DNA from: JBFKMV01 sp041629655
GTDB lineage: Bacteria > Acidobacteriota > Polarisedimenticolia > Polarisedimenticolales > Polarisedimenticolaceae
DNA length: 14,512 nucleotides
Direction of reading: 5' to 3'
Assembly: GCA_041629655.1 (NCBI GenBank)
Contig: JBFKMV010000133.1
Coordinates: 1-14,512, forward strand
Notes under the pieces: model-generated
The model's database searches: none
What the model was told of the DNA's origin: nothing
What the model saw: only the letters and a program-made list of their open reading frames with translations
Shown: one piece after another, positions 6,111-12,771 of the stretch
How positions within the stretch are numbered: the stretch's first letter is position 1
Layout of the letters: every line of letters begins with the position of its first letter
Translations under genes and position numbers: made by a program

Positions 6111-8534
6111 ATGGCCCGCGATGATCTCGAGATCCAGGGCAACGCGCTGCGCTGGTGCTGCGACGAGGACTGGCTGGAGTTCGAGAGCACCCGCGAGGTC
6201 GAGCCGATCACGGGCGTGGTGGGCCAGGACGACGCGCTGGAGGCGCTCAAATTCGGTCTCGAGATCGGCAGTCCCGGGCAAAACGTCTTCGTGCGCGGGC
6301 TCACCGGCACCGGGCGGCTGACCCTGGTGCGGCAGCTGATGCAGCAGATCCGGCCGGCCGCCCCGCCGGCCCCGGACCGTTGCTACGTCCATCGCTTCGA
6401 CCAGCCCGATCGCCCGCGGCTGATCACGCTGCCGCGCGGCGAAGGCCGGCGCTTCGCCGAGCGCATGGAGCGCTTCATCGACTTCGTGGGCGAAGAGCTG
6501 GAGCCGGCGCTGTCCGCGGACCCGATGCGCCGGCGCCGCGACGAGCTCAACGAGCGCGTGCAGGGCGAGGTGCGCGAGCTGGGCAAGCCGTTCGAGGAGG
6601 AGCTGCGGACCCACGACCTGGCGCTGGTGCCGGTCCAGGTCGGCCCGACCGTGCAGCCCGCGGTGATGCCGGTGATCGACGGCGAGCCGGCGCCGCCGGA
6701 GCGGTTCGCCGAGCTGCGGCGGTCCGGACGCATCACCCCCGAGGCCGCCTCGCAGATCCAGGAGATGATCGCCTCGTTCAACAAACGGCTCCAGGAAGTC
6801 AGCGAGAAGATCGAGGAGATCCAGCTCGAGCACCGCCTGGCCGTGCAGCTGCTCTACGAGCAGGAGGCCCGCCGGCTGCTGTCGCGCGAGGCCGGCAAGA
6901 TCGAGGCCGAGTTCCCGCACGACCCGGTCAAGGCGTTCCTGGAGCAGGCGGTCAGCGACGTGGTCGAGAAACGGCTGCGCGAGCTGAAAGAGGACGACGG
7001 CGAGTTCCTGCGCCTGTACCGCGTCAACGTTGTGCAGGACCACCCGGCCGGGGACGGCTCTCCGTTCATCATCGAGAACGCGCCGACGCTGCAGAACCTG
7101 CTCGGCAGCGTCGAGCGGGAGTTCCAGTCGCCGATGGAGGTGCGTTCGGATCACCTGATGATCCGGGCCGGGTCGCTGCTGCGCGCCGACGGCGGCTACC
7201 TGATCATGGAGGCGCGCGACGTGCTGACCGAGCCCGGCGCGTGGAAGGTGCTGGTGCGGACGCTGCGCAACGGCAAGCTGGAGATCGTGCCCTCGGAGCT
7301 GGCCTCGTTCTGGATGGGCCCCGTGCTCAAGCCCGAGCCGATCGAGATCCGCGTCAAGGTGGTGCTGCTGGGCGACCCCGAGCTGTACTACCTGCTCGAC
7401 CGGCACGATCACGACTTCCCGCACCTGTTCAAGGTGCTGGCCGATTTCGACACCTCGATCCCGCGCGACCGGCAGGGCGTCAATTACTACGCCGGCGTGC
7501 TGGCGCGGATCGCCGAGGAGGAGAACCTGCTGCCGTTCTCGCGCTGCGGCGTCGCCGCGTTGTGCGAGCACGGGGCGCGCATCGCGGCCCGGCGCGACCG
7601 GCTGACCACGCGGTTCGGAAGGATCGCCGACGTCGCCCGCGAGGCCTCGCACCTGGCGCGCCAGGGCGAGCACGACCTGGTCACCGGGGACCGCGTGCGC
7701 GAAGCGGTGCGACTGAGCAAGCGGCGCGCCGACCTGCCGTCGCGCAAGTTCCGCAAGCTGGTCGCCGAGGGAACGATCCGGATCCACACCGCGGGCAGCG
7801 CCGTGGGACAGGTCAACGGCCTGGCCGTGATCCACGCCGGACCGATGGTCTACGGTTTCCCGACCCGCATCACCGCCACGATCGGTCCCGGCACCGCGGG
7901 CGCGATCAACATCGAGCGCGAGTCGCAGCTGTCGGGCGCGATCCACACCAAGGGGTTCTACATCCTGGGCGGGCTGCTGCGGCAGCTGCTGCGCACGCGC
8001 CACCCGCTGGCGTTCTCGGCCTCGATCGCGTTCGAGCAGAGCTACGGCGGCATCGACGGCGACTCGGCCTCGGGCGCCGAGGTGTGTTGCCTGCTCAGCG
8101 CGCTGACCGGCGTTCCGCTGCGGCAGGACGTGGCGATGACCGGCGCGATCGACCAGGTCGGCCACGTGCAGCCGGTCGGCGCGGTGACGGAGAAGGTCGA
8201 GGGGTTCTTCGACACCTGCCGGGACCTCGGCCTGACCGGCAGCCAGGGCGTGATTCTCCCCCGCGCCAACGCGGGCGACCTGATGCTGCGCGAGGACGTG
8301 GTGGACGCCTGCCGGCAGGGACGGTTCCACGTCTGGGCGGTGGAGAACATCCACGAGGCGCTCGAGATCCTGACCGGGGTCGAGGCCGGCGCGCTCGGCG
8401 AGGACGGCCGGTACCCGGCGAACACGCTGCTCGGGCGGGCGGAACGCAAGGCGCGCGAGTTCTGGCGGATGGCCGCGGCGCGGCCGCGTGACGCCGCCGC
8501 GGCGGCGGAGAGCAAGGAAGAAGCCGAAGGCTGA
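6111..8534 (+). CDS. Lon-related AAA+ ATP-dependent protease
   Basis: This 807-aa protein resembles the E. coli YcbZ group of Lon-like proteases, which degrade proteins with an AAA+ motor fused to a Ser-Lys protease. An N-terminal segment (VGQDDALEALKFGLEI) leads into a nucleotide-binding loop GLTGTGRL at 63-70. A long charged, probably coiled-coil insertion spans about 115-340. The second half of the ATPase carries ADGGYLIMEARDVL (Walker B-like, about 359-372) and FDTSIPRD. The C-terminal Lon protease domain starts near 550. Ser652 in GDSASGAE and Lys695 in TEKVEGFF are 43 residues apart, the spacing seen in E. coli Lon. The usual Walker A Lys-Thr/Ser is Arg-Leu here. No transmembrane segment is seen, so a cytoplasmic location is inferred. 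The ATG at 6111 has GGAGGG at ideal spacing. An in-frame upstream start at 6069 lacks this. pcm follows after 22 bp, probably in the same operon. Confidence 0.94.
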   Translation: MARDDLEIQGNALRWCCDEDWLEFESTREVEPITGVVGQDDALEALKFGLEIGSPGQNVFVRGLTGTGRLTLVRQLMQQIRPAAPPAPDRCYVHRFDQPDRPRLITLPRGEGRRFAERMERFIDFVGEELEPALSADPMRRRRDELNERVQGEVRELGKPFEEELRTHDLALVPVQVGPTVQPAVMPVIDGEPAPPERFAELRRSGRITPEAASQIQEMIASFNKRLQEVSEKIEEIQLEHRLAVQLLYEQEARRLLSREAGKIEAEFPHDPVKAFLEQAVSDVVEKRLRELKEDDGEFLRLYRVNVVQDHPAGDGSPFIIENAPTLQNLLGSVEREFQSPMEVRSDHLMIRAGSLLRADGGYLIMEARDVLTEPGAWKVLVRTLRNGKLEIVPSELASFWMGPVLKPEPIEIRVKVVLLGDPELYYLLDRHDHDFPHLFKVLADFDTSIPRDRQGVNYYAGVLARIAEEENLLPFSRCGVAALCEHGARIAARRDRLTTRFGRIADVAREASHLARQGEHDLVTGDRVREAVRLSKRRADLPSRKFRKLVAEGTIRIHTAGSAVGQVNGLAVIHAGPMVYGFPTRITATIGPGTAGAINIERESQLSGAIHTKGFYILGGLLRQLLRTRHPLAFSASIAFEQSYGGIDGDSASGAEVCCLLSALTGVPLRQDVAMTGAIDQVGHVQPVGAVTEKVEGFFDTCRDLGLTGSQGVILPRANAGDLMLREDVVDACRQGRFHVWAVENIHEALEILTGVEAGALGEDGRYPANTLLGRAERKAREFWRMAAARPRDAAAAAESKEEAEG

Positions 8535-8556
8535 GTCGGATCCGGAGGGCCAGGCG

Positions 8557-9288
8557 ATGCTGACGACCCGTTGGCGACCCGTCATCCTGCTCGCGGCGCT
8601 GCTCGTCCCCGCGATCGTCGGGGCCAGCGGCCGACCCGCCGCCGACGTCCGGGCGCGCGAGCTGATGGTCCGCGACCAGATCGCCTCCCGCGGCGTGAGC
8701 GACGAGCGCGTGCTCGCCGCGATGCGCAAGGTGCCGCGGCACGAATTGGTGCCCGAGCCCTACCGCGCGCTGGCCTATTCGGATCGACCGCTGCCGATCG
8801 GCGAGGGACAGACGATCTCGCAGCCGTACATCGTGGCCTACATGACCGAACAACTCCGGCTGACCGGCGACGAGCGGGTGCTCGAGGTCGGCACCGGGTC
8901 GGGCTACCAGGCCGCGGTGCTGGCCGAGCTGGTGGCCGAGGTGTACACGATCGAGATCGTCCCGCCGCTGGCGCGCCGCGCGGCCCGCGATCTGGCGCGC
9001 CTCGGGTATGACAACGTCACGGTGCGCGAGGGCGACGGCTACCGCGGGTGGCCCGACCAGGCGCCGTTCGACGCGATCATCATCACCGCCGCGCCGCCGC
9101 GGATCCCGGAGCCGCTACTCGAGCAGCTCAAGCCGGGCGGGCGGATGGTGCTTCCGGTCGGCGAGCACTACCAGGAGCTGGTCCTGATCACGCGCGACGA
9201 GCAGGGACTGCACCACCGGCGGTTGATCCCGGTGCGTTTCGTGCCGATGACCGGGGAAGTGCGGGACGAGGTCGAGCGGGACAACTGA
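8557..9288 (+). CDS. pcm: Protein-L-isoaspartate O-methyltransferase, apparently exported
   Basis: This 243-aa enzyme should methylate L-isoaspartyl residues in damaged proteins using S-adenosylmethionine, starting their repair to aspartate. Family motifs are clear: LPIGEGQTISQPYIVAYMTE (79-98, with the active-site Ser88), the SAM loop VLEVGTGSGYQAA (108-120), APFDAIIITAAPP (169-181) and GGRMVLPVG (194-202). The unusual part is the N-terminus. A 35-residue extension with a basic start, a hydrophobic core (VILLAALLVPAIVGA) and a plausible cut after residue 23 looks like a Sec signal peptide. The ATG at 8557 has GGAGGG eight bases upstream. The internal ATG at 8665, which would give a normal cytosolic enzyme, has no good ribosome site. 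The gene lies 22 bp after the Lon-like protease gene. The methyltransferase call is near certain; export is inferred, and the supply of SAM outside the cytoplasm is unexplained. Confidence 0.94.
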   Translation: MLTTRWRPVILLAALLVPAIVGASGRPAADVRARELMVRDQIASRGVSDERVLAAMRKVPRHELVPEPYRALAYSDRPLPIGEGQTISQPYIVAYMTEQLRLTGDERVLEVGTGSGYQAAVLAELVAEVYTIEIVPPLARRAARDLARLGYDNVTVREGDGYRGWPDQAPFDAIIITAAPPRIPEPLLEQLKPGGRMVLPVGEHYQELVLITRDEQGLHHRRLIPVRFVPMTGEVRDEVERDN

Positions 9289-9299
9289 AGCGGCGATGC

Positions 9300-9325
9300 G
9301 GACGGGCGTCCCGCGACGCCCGTCC
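9300..9325. terminator. Hairpin between convergent pcm and Kazal-like genes
   Basis: GGACGGGCGTC (9300-9310) pairs perfectly with GACGCCCGTCC (9315-9325) around a CCGC loop, an 11-pair stem. It starts 12 bases after the pcm stop and lies 9 bases from the stop of the opposing gene, so it could serve both strands. There is no T-run on either side. Confidence 0.6.
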
Positions 9326-9333
9326 CGACGCGA

Positions 9334-9588
9334 TCAGAGCGGAACCGGCCCGCCCCCGGTGGGCTCGCAACCCGTGGCGCACGCCCGGTCGGCGTAGCAC
9401 TGGTTGGAGTAGGTGTTCCCGTCGTCACACACGACCGGGTCCCAGACGTCGGGGCAGACCAGGTCCCAGTTCGGACACTTGGGCGGTCGCTTGGGGCCGC
9501 CCTTGCCGGCCCACACGACGCCCAGCGCGAGCACCAGGATCAACAGGATCGGCACCACCAGCTTCCACGATTCGAAGCGTGACCTCAT
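9334..9588 (-). CDS. Small exported or anchored Kazal-like domain protein
   Basis: This 84-aa protein has an N-terminal hydrophobic segment (about 9-27, after RSRFESWK) that could be a signal peptide or a membrane anchor. A short Gly/Lys/Pro linker follows, then a six-cysteine domain with Cys at 38, 45, 54, 64, 70 and 74. The core DPVVCDDGNTYSNQCYADRAC matches the Kazal serine protease inhibitor pattern (PVC, DG, TY, N-x-C), with one residue fewer than usual between Cys3 and Cys4. Kazal domains insert a loop into serine proteases, with the P1 residue just after the second cysteine. Here that loop reads CPDVWD, so P1 would be an unusual Pro or Asp and inhibition cannot be assumed. The start has GGGAGGG four bases upstream of the ATG. 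The gene is convergent with pcm and divergent from tnaA, and stands alone. Confidence 0.82.
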   Translation of the reverse strand: MRSRFESWKLVVPILLILVLALGVVWAGKGGPKRPPKCPNWDLVCPDVWDPVVCDDGNTYSNQCYADRACATGCEPTGGGPVPL

Positions 9589-9791
9589 GGTTCCCTCCCA
9601 GGAATGGCCTTGCGCGGCCCGGGGCGAGCCGCGGATTCCGGGATGCTACGCCGACCCCCGACCGCGACGCAAGACCCCGCCGGGGCCGTCGCAGCGGAGC
9701 GCCCGGGTCCTCAATCGGGCCGGGGCGTCCAGCCCCGTCGTACTAGAGTAGGCTGGGAGTCCGGCGGCCCGAGCCGGGGCCGGGGGTGACC

Positions 9792-11177
9792 ATGAAGACG
9801 ATCATCGAACCGTTCCGGATCAAGGCCGTCGAGCCGCTGCGGATCACCAACCGCGAGGAGCGCTGCGAGATCCTCGAGCGCGCTGCGTGGAACCTGTTCC
9901 AGGTGCCCGCCGGGGACATCCTGATCGACCTGCTGACGGATTCGGGAACCGGCGCGATGTCCTCCGAGCAATGGGCCGGGATCATGCGCGGCGACGAGTC
10001 GTACGCCGGCGCGCGGTCGTGGTTCCGGTTCGAGGAGCAGACGCGCGAGCTCACCGGGTTCCGGCACATCATCCCGACCCACCAGGGCCGGGCCGCGGAG
10101 CGGATCCTGTTCTCCTGCCTCGGGGTTCGCGGCAAGACCGTGATCAGCAACACCCACTTCGACACCACCCGCGCCAACATCGAGGCGCTCGGCGGGCGGG
10201 CCGTCGACATCCCGGTGCCCGAAGCGCTCGAGCCGCAAACCGTGCACCCGTTCAAGGGCAACATCGACCTGAAGCAGCTGGAGCGCCTGCTCGACACCGA
10301 GTCGTCGGTCGCCTGCGTGATCCTGACCATCACCAACAACTCGGGCGGCGGGCAGCCGGCTTCGCTGGCCAACCTCCGCGCCGCGGCCGAACTGTGCCGC
10401 GCCCGCGGCGTGCCGTTCTACCTCGACGCGTGCCGGTTCGCCGAGAACGCCTACTTCATCAAGCTGCGCGAGCAGGGTCAGCAGCACCGCTCCGTGCGCT
10501 CGATCGCGCGCGAGATCTTCTCGCTGGCAGACGGCGCGACGTTCAGCGCCAAGAAGGACGGGCTGGCCAACATCGGCGGGTTCCTGGCGACCAACGACGA
10601 CGCGCTGGCCGAGCAGGAAGAGGAGCTGCTGATCCTGACCGAGGGCTTTCCGACCTACGGCGGGCTGGCCGGGCGCGATCTGGACGCGATCGCGATCGGC
10701 CTGCAGGAGGTGCTGGAGGAGGACTACCTCGAGTACCGGTTGGCCTCGGTGCGTTACCTCGGCGAGGGCCTGGAGCGGGCGGGCATCCCGATCATCCGGC
10801 CGCCCGGCGGGCACGCGATCTACGTCGACGCCGGGAAGTTCCTGCCGCACATCCCGCCGACGTCGCTGCCGGGCCAGGCGCTGGCCTGCGCGTTCTACGA
10901 GCACGGCGGGATCCGCGGCGTCGAGATCGGGACGTTGATGTTCGGCGGCAAGGATCCGGAGACGGGTCGGGAGCGGACGGCGCCGCTGGAGCTGCTGCGC
11001 CTGGCCGTGCCGCGGCGGGTTTACACGCAAAGCCACATCGACTACGTCGTGGAGGTCGGCGCGTCGCTGGTCTCGCTGCGCGAGCGCCTGCGCGGGTTCC
11101 GGATCGTGCACCAGGCGGCGCACCTGCGTCACTTCACCGCGAGACTGGTGCCGGAGCCGGCCCGGCAAGAGGCCTGA
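9792..11177 (+). CDS. tnaA: Tryptophanase (PLP beta-eliminating lyase)
   Basis: This 461-aa enzyme belongs to the tryptophanase/tyrosine phenol-lyase family, which cleaves an aromatic amino acid into indole or phenol plus pyruvate and ammonia. PLP binds Lys255 in FSAKKDGLANIGG. Other conserved points are DLLTDSGTGAM (47-56), Tyr71 in GDESYAG, Arg100 in THQGR, Asp212 in LDACRFAENAYFIK and GFPTYGGLAGRD (285-296). Substrate-deciding positions look like tryptophanase: Ile379 in VEIG where tyrosine phenol-lyase has Arg381, and His447 in LRHFTA where it has Phe448. YTQSH also follows the tryptophanase pattern, although IGG and AGRD resemble tyrosine phenol-lyase. I prefer the ATG at 9792, preceded by GGGGGTGA, to the in-frame GTG at 9786. 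No tnaC-like leader or tryptophan permease gene is next to it. Its last 44 bp overlap the 3' end of lnt. Family certain; tryptophan specificity likely. Confidence 0.9.
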   Translation: MKTIIEPFRIKAVEPLRITNREERCEILERAAWNLFQVPAGDILIDLLTDSGTGAMSSEQWAGIMRGDESYAGARSWFRFEEQTRELTGFRHIIPTHQGRAAERILFSCLGVRGKTVISNTHFDTTRANIEALGGRAVDIPVPEALEPQTVHPFKGNIDLKQLERLLDTESSVACVILTITNNSGGGQPASLANLRAAAELCRARGVPFYLDACRFAENAYFIKLREQGQQHRSVRSIAREIFSLADGATFSAKKDGLANIGGFLATNDDALAEQEEELLILTEGFPTYGGLAGRDLDAIAIGLQEVLEEDYLEYRLASVRYLGEGLERAGIPIIRPPGGHAIYVDAGKFLPHIPPTSLPGQALACAFYEHGGIRGVEIGTLMFGGKDPETGRERTAPLELLRLAVPRRVYTQSHIDYVVEVGASLVSLRERLRGFRIVHQAAHLRHFTARLVPEPARQEA

Positions 11178-12759
11178 ACAAGCTCCAGACCAACAGGATC
11201 AGCGTCGCCGCCACGAACAGCTTGACGAACGCGTCCCGGCTGCGCGCGTACACGGTCGTGCGCGGCGGCGACAACAGCAGCTCGGCGACCAGCACGCCGG
11301 CGTCGTCGATGGTCCCGCCTCGCCGGCCGCGCAGCACGCTCCGCACGCGCCCCTCGGCGTCGATGAAACCGGAGATCCCGGTATTGCCGGCCCGCACGTA
11401 GGGCACGCGATTCTCCACCGCCCGCAGGATCGAGATCCGCAGCAACTGCTCCTGGATCGGTCCGCCGACCAGGCCCTCACTGGTGATGTTGACGAAGAAG
11501 CGCGCCCCGAGCCGGCTGGCCTCGGCGGGCGTCGGGGGATAGGTGTTTTCGACGCAGATCAGCGCGGCGAACGGAAGCTCCGTGTCTTGCCACGGAAGCT
11601 CGAACAGCGTCATCCGGTCGCCGGCCTGGCCGACGGTCAGGTGTCCCCAGGCCAGCCGGACGACCATCCGGTGCGCGATCTGCAAGGGCGGCGCGATCCG
11701 CCCCAGCAGCTCGTCGAACGGCACGTACTCGGACCACGGGAACAGGATCTGCTTGTCGTAGCGACCGCGGATCCGGCCCGCCTCGTCGATCAAAAACGCG
11801 GTGTTGGTGACCCGGCCGGGATGCCCCTCGCTGCGCCCCATCGCGCCCAGCAGCAGCGGCGCCCGTTTGCGCGCGGCCAGCCAGGCCAGGTCTTCGAGCC
11901 AGGCGCCTTCCCGATCGAGGTAGTCGAGGATCGCGTTCTCGGGCCAGATCACGAGGTCGGCGTCGGCGGGCTCGAGACCGTCCTCGGTCAACAGCACCTG
12001 GCGCAGGTGCACGCCGACCGAGCTGGCCAGCGAGTGGGGCTCGTTGGGCTGCACGACCGCCAGCCGCGGGCCCGCGGAGCGCTGGGCGCCGGCCAGGCGG
12101 TACGCGCCGTAGCCCGAGACCAGCACGAAGCCGGCGGCGACCCCCGCCGCGGCCGCCAGGCACCGGCGCGAGCGGCGGAGCCCCGGCCACCCGCCGTGGT
12201 CGCGCCAGGTGAACCACAGATCGGCCAGCAGGCCGTTGACCGCCGCGACCAAAAACGACACCCCGTAGACCCCCACCACGTCGGCGACCTGGATCAGCAC
12301 CGGAAACCGCGCCTGCGAGTAGCCGAGCAGGAACAGGTCGAAGTGCGCCAGCGTGAACGTGGCGCGCAGCCATTCCACCGCGACCCAGATCACCGGCACC
12401 GTCAGCGTTCGCGGCAGCCGGAACCGGTGGTGGATCCGCCGCAGCAGCGGGGCGAAGGGCAGCCAGAACACGAACCACACCGCGCCCATGGCGAACGGGG
12501 GAAACAGCCCGAAGTTGAAGAAGGCCGGGATCATCGCCACCCAGCCGAGGTAGGCCGCAACGGCGTAGTAGACCGCGGAGATACGCGGACGGTGCCGATC
12601 GGTGTAGAGCACGACCCACGGCACCAGCGCGACGTAGGGGATCCAGGCCATCGCCGGCCAGGCGGCGTAGGCCGCCAGCAGCAGCGCGGGAACCAGCGCC
12701 AGCAGCATCCGCCCCGGCACCCGCCGCCAACCGTCTCGCCTCGTCGTCACCCCACGCAC
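11134..12759 (-). CDS. lnt: Apolipoprotein N-acyltransferase
   Basis: This 541-aa inner-membrane enzyme should add the third acyl chain to the N-terminal Cys of lipoproteins, the last step of lipoprotein maturation in diderms. Several hydrophobic segments fill residues 18-225, with the typical LLGYSQARFP and GVYGVSFLV. A periplasmic nitrilase-like domain follows (about 232-500), and a final membrane helix lies at 511-528. The catalytic residues are all visible: Glu274 in WPEN, Lys336 in RYDKQILFPWSEYVPF, Glu344 in the same stretch, and Cys402 in LICVENTYP. The start is uncertain. The frame opens with GTG at 12759, 12 bp after the upstream stop, with only a weak GCGGG before it. GTG at 12750 and ATG at 12708 (residue 18) are alternatives. 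It is probably co-transcribed with the upstream fusion gene. The 3' end overlaps tnaA on the other strand. Confidence 0.95.
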   Translation of the reverse strand: MRGVTTRRDGWRRVPGRMLLALVPALLLAAYAAWPAMAWIPYVALVPWVVLYTDRHRPRISAVYYAVAAYLGWVAMIPAFFNFGLFPPFAMGAVWFVFWLPFAPLLRRIHHRFRLPRTLTVPVIWVAVEWLRATFTLAHFDLFLLGYSQARFPVLIQVADVVGVYGVSFLVAAVNGLLADLWFTWRDHGGWPGLRRSRRCLAAAAGVAAGFVLVSGYGAYRLAGAQRSAGPRLAVVQPNEPHSLASSVGVHLRQVLLTEDGLEPADADLVIWPENAILDYLDREGAWLEDLAWLAARKRAPLLLGAMGRSEGHPGRVTNTAFLIDEAGRIRGRYDKQILFPWSEYVPFDELLGRIAPPLQIAHRMVVRLAWGHLTVGQAGDRMTLFELPWQDTELPFAALICVENTYPPTPAEASRLGARFFVNITSEGLVGGPIQEQLLRISILRAVENRVPYVRAGNTGISGFIDAEGRVRSVLRGRRGGTIDDAGVLVAELLLSPPRTTVYARSRDAFVKLFVAATLILLVWSLFRPLAGPAPAPVSR

Positions 12760-12771
12760 CCCGCTGCGAGT

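Noticed and set aside
6155..8491. Long plus-strand open frame overlapping the Lon-like gene in another frame
   Set aside because: Arg/Ala/Gly-rich product without motifs. The frame starting at 6111 carries the Lon active site.
5454..8729. A 1091-codon open frame on the minus strand opposite the Lon-like gene
   Set aside because: The product is dominated by Arg, Leu, Ala, His and Gln with no domain, and it covers clear genes on both sides (hemN start, Lon-like, pcm start). It is a typical GC-rich antisense shadow.
9744..9749. TAGAGT as a -10 for tnaA
   Set aside because: No -35 at acceptable spacing, and the surrounding sequence is GC-rich. Too weak to list as a promoter.
9604..9789. Possible tryptophanase leader peptide (61 codons ending 2 bases before tnaA)
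   Set aside because: It has one Trp, but not the Trp-Asp-Pro arrangement of TnaC, no ribosome site and a random GC-rich composition. Its stop position is interesting but probably chance.
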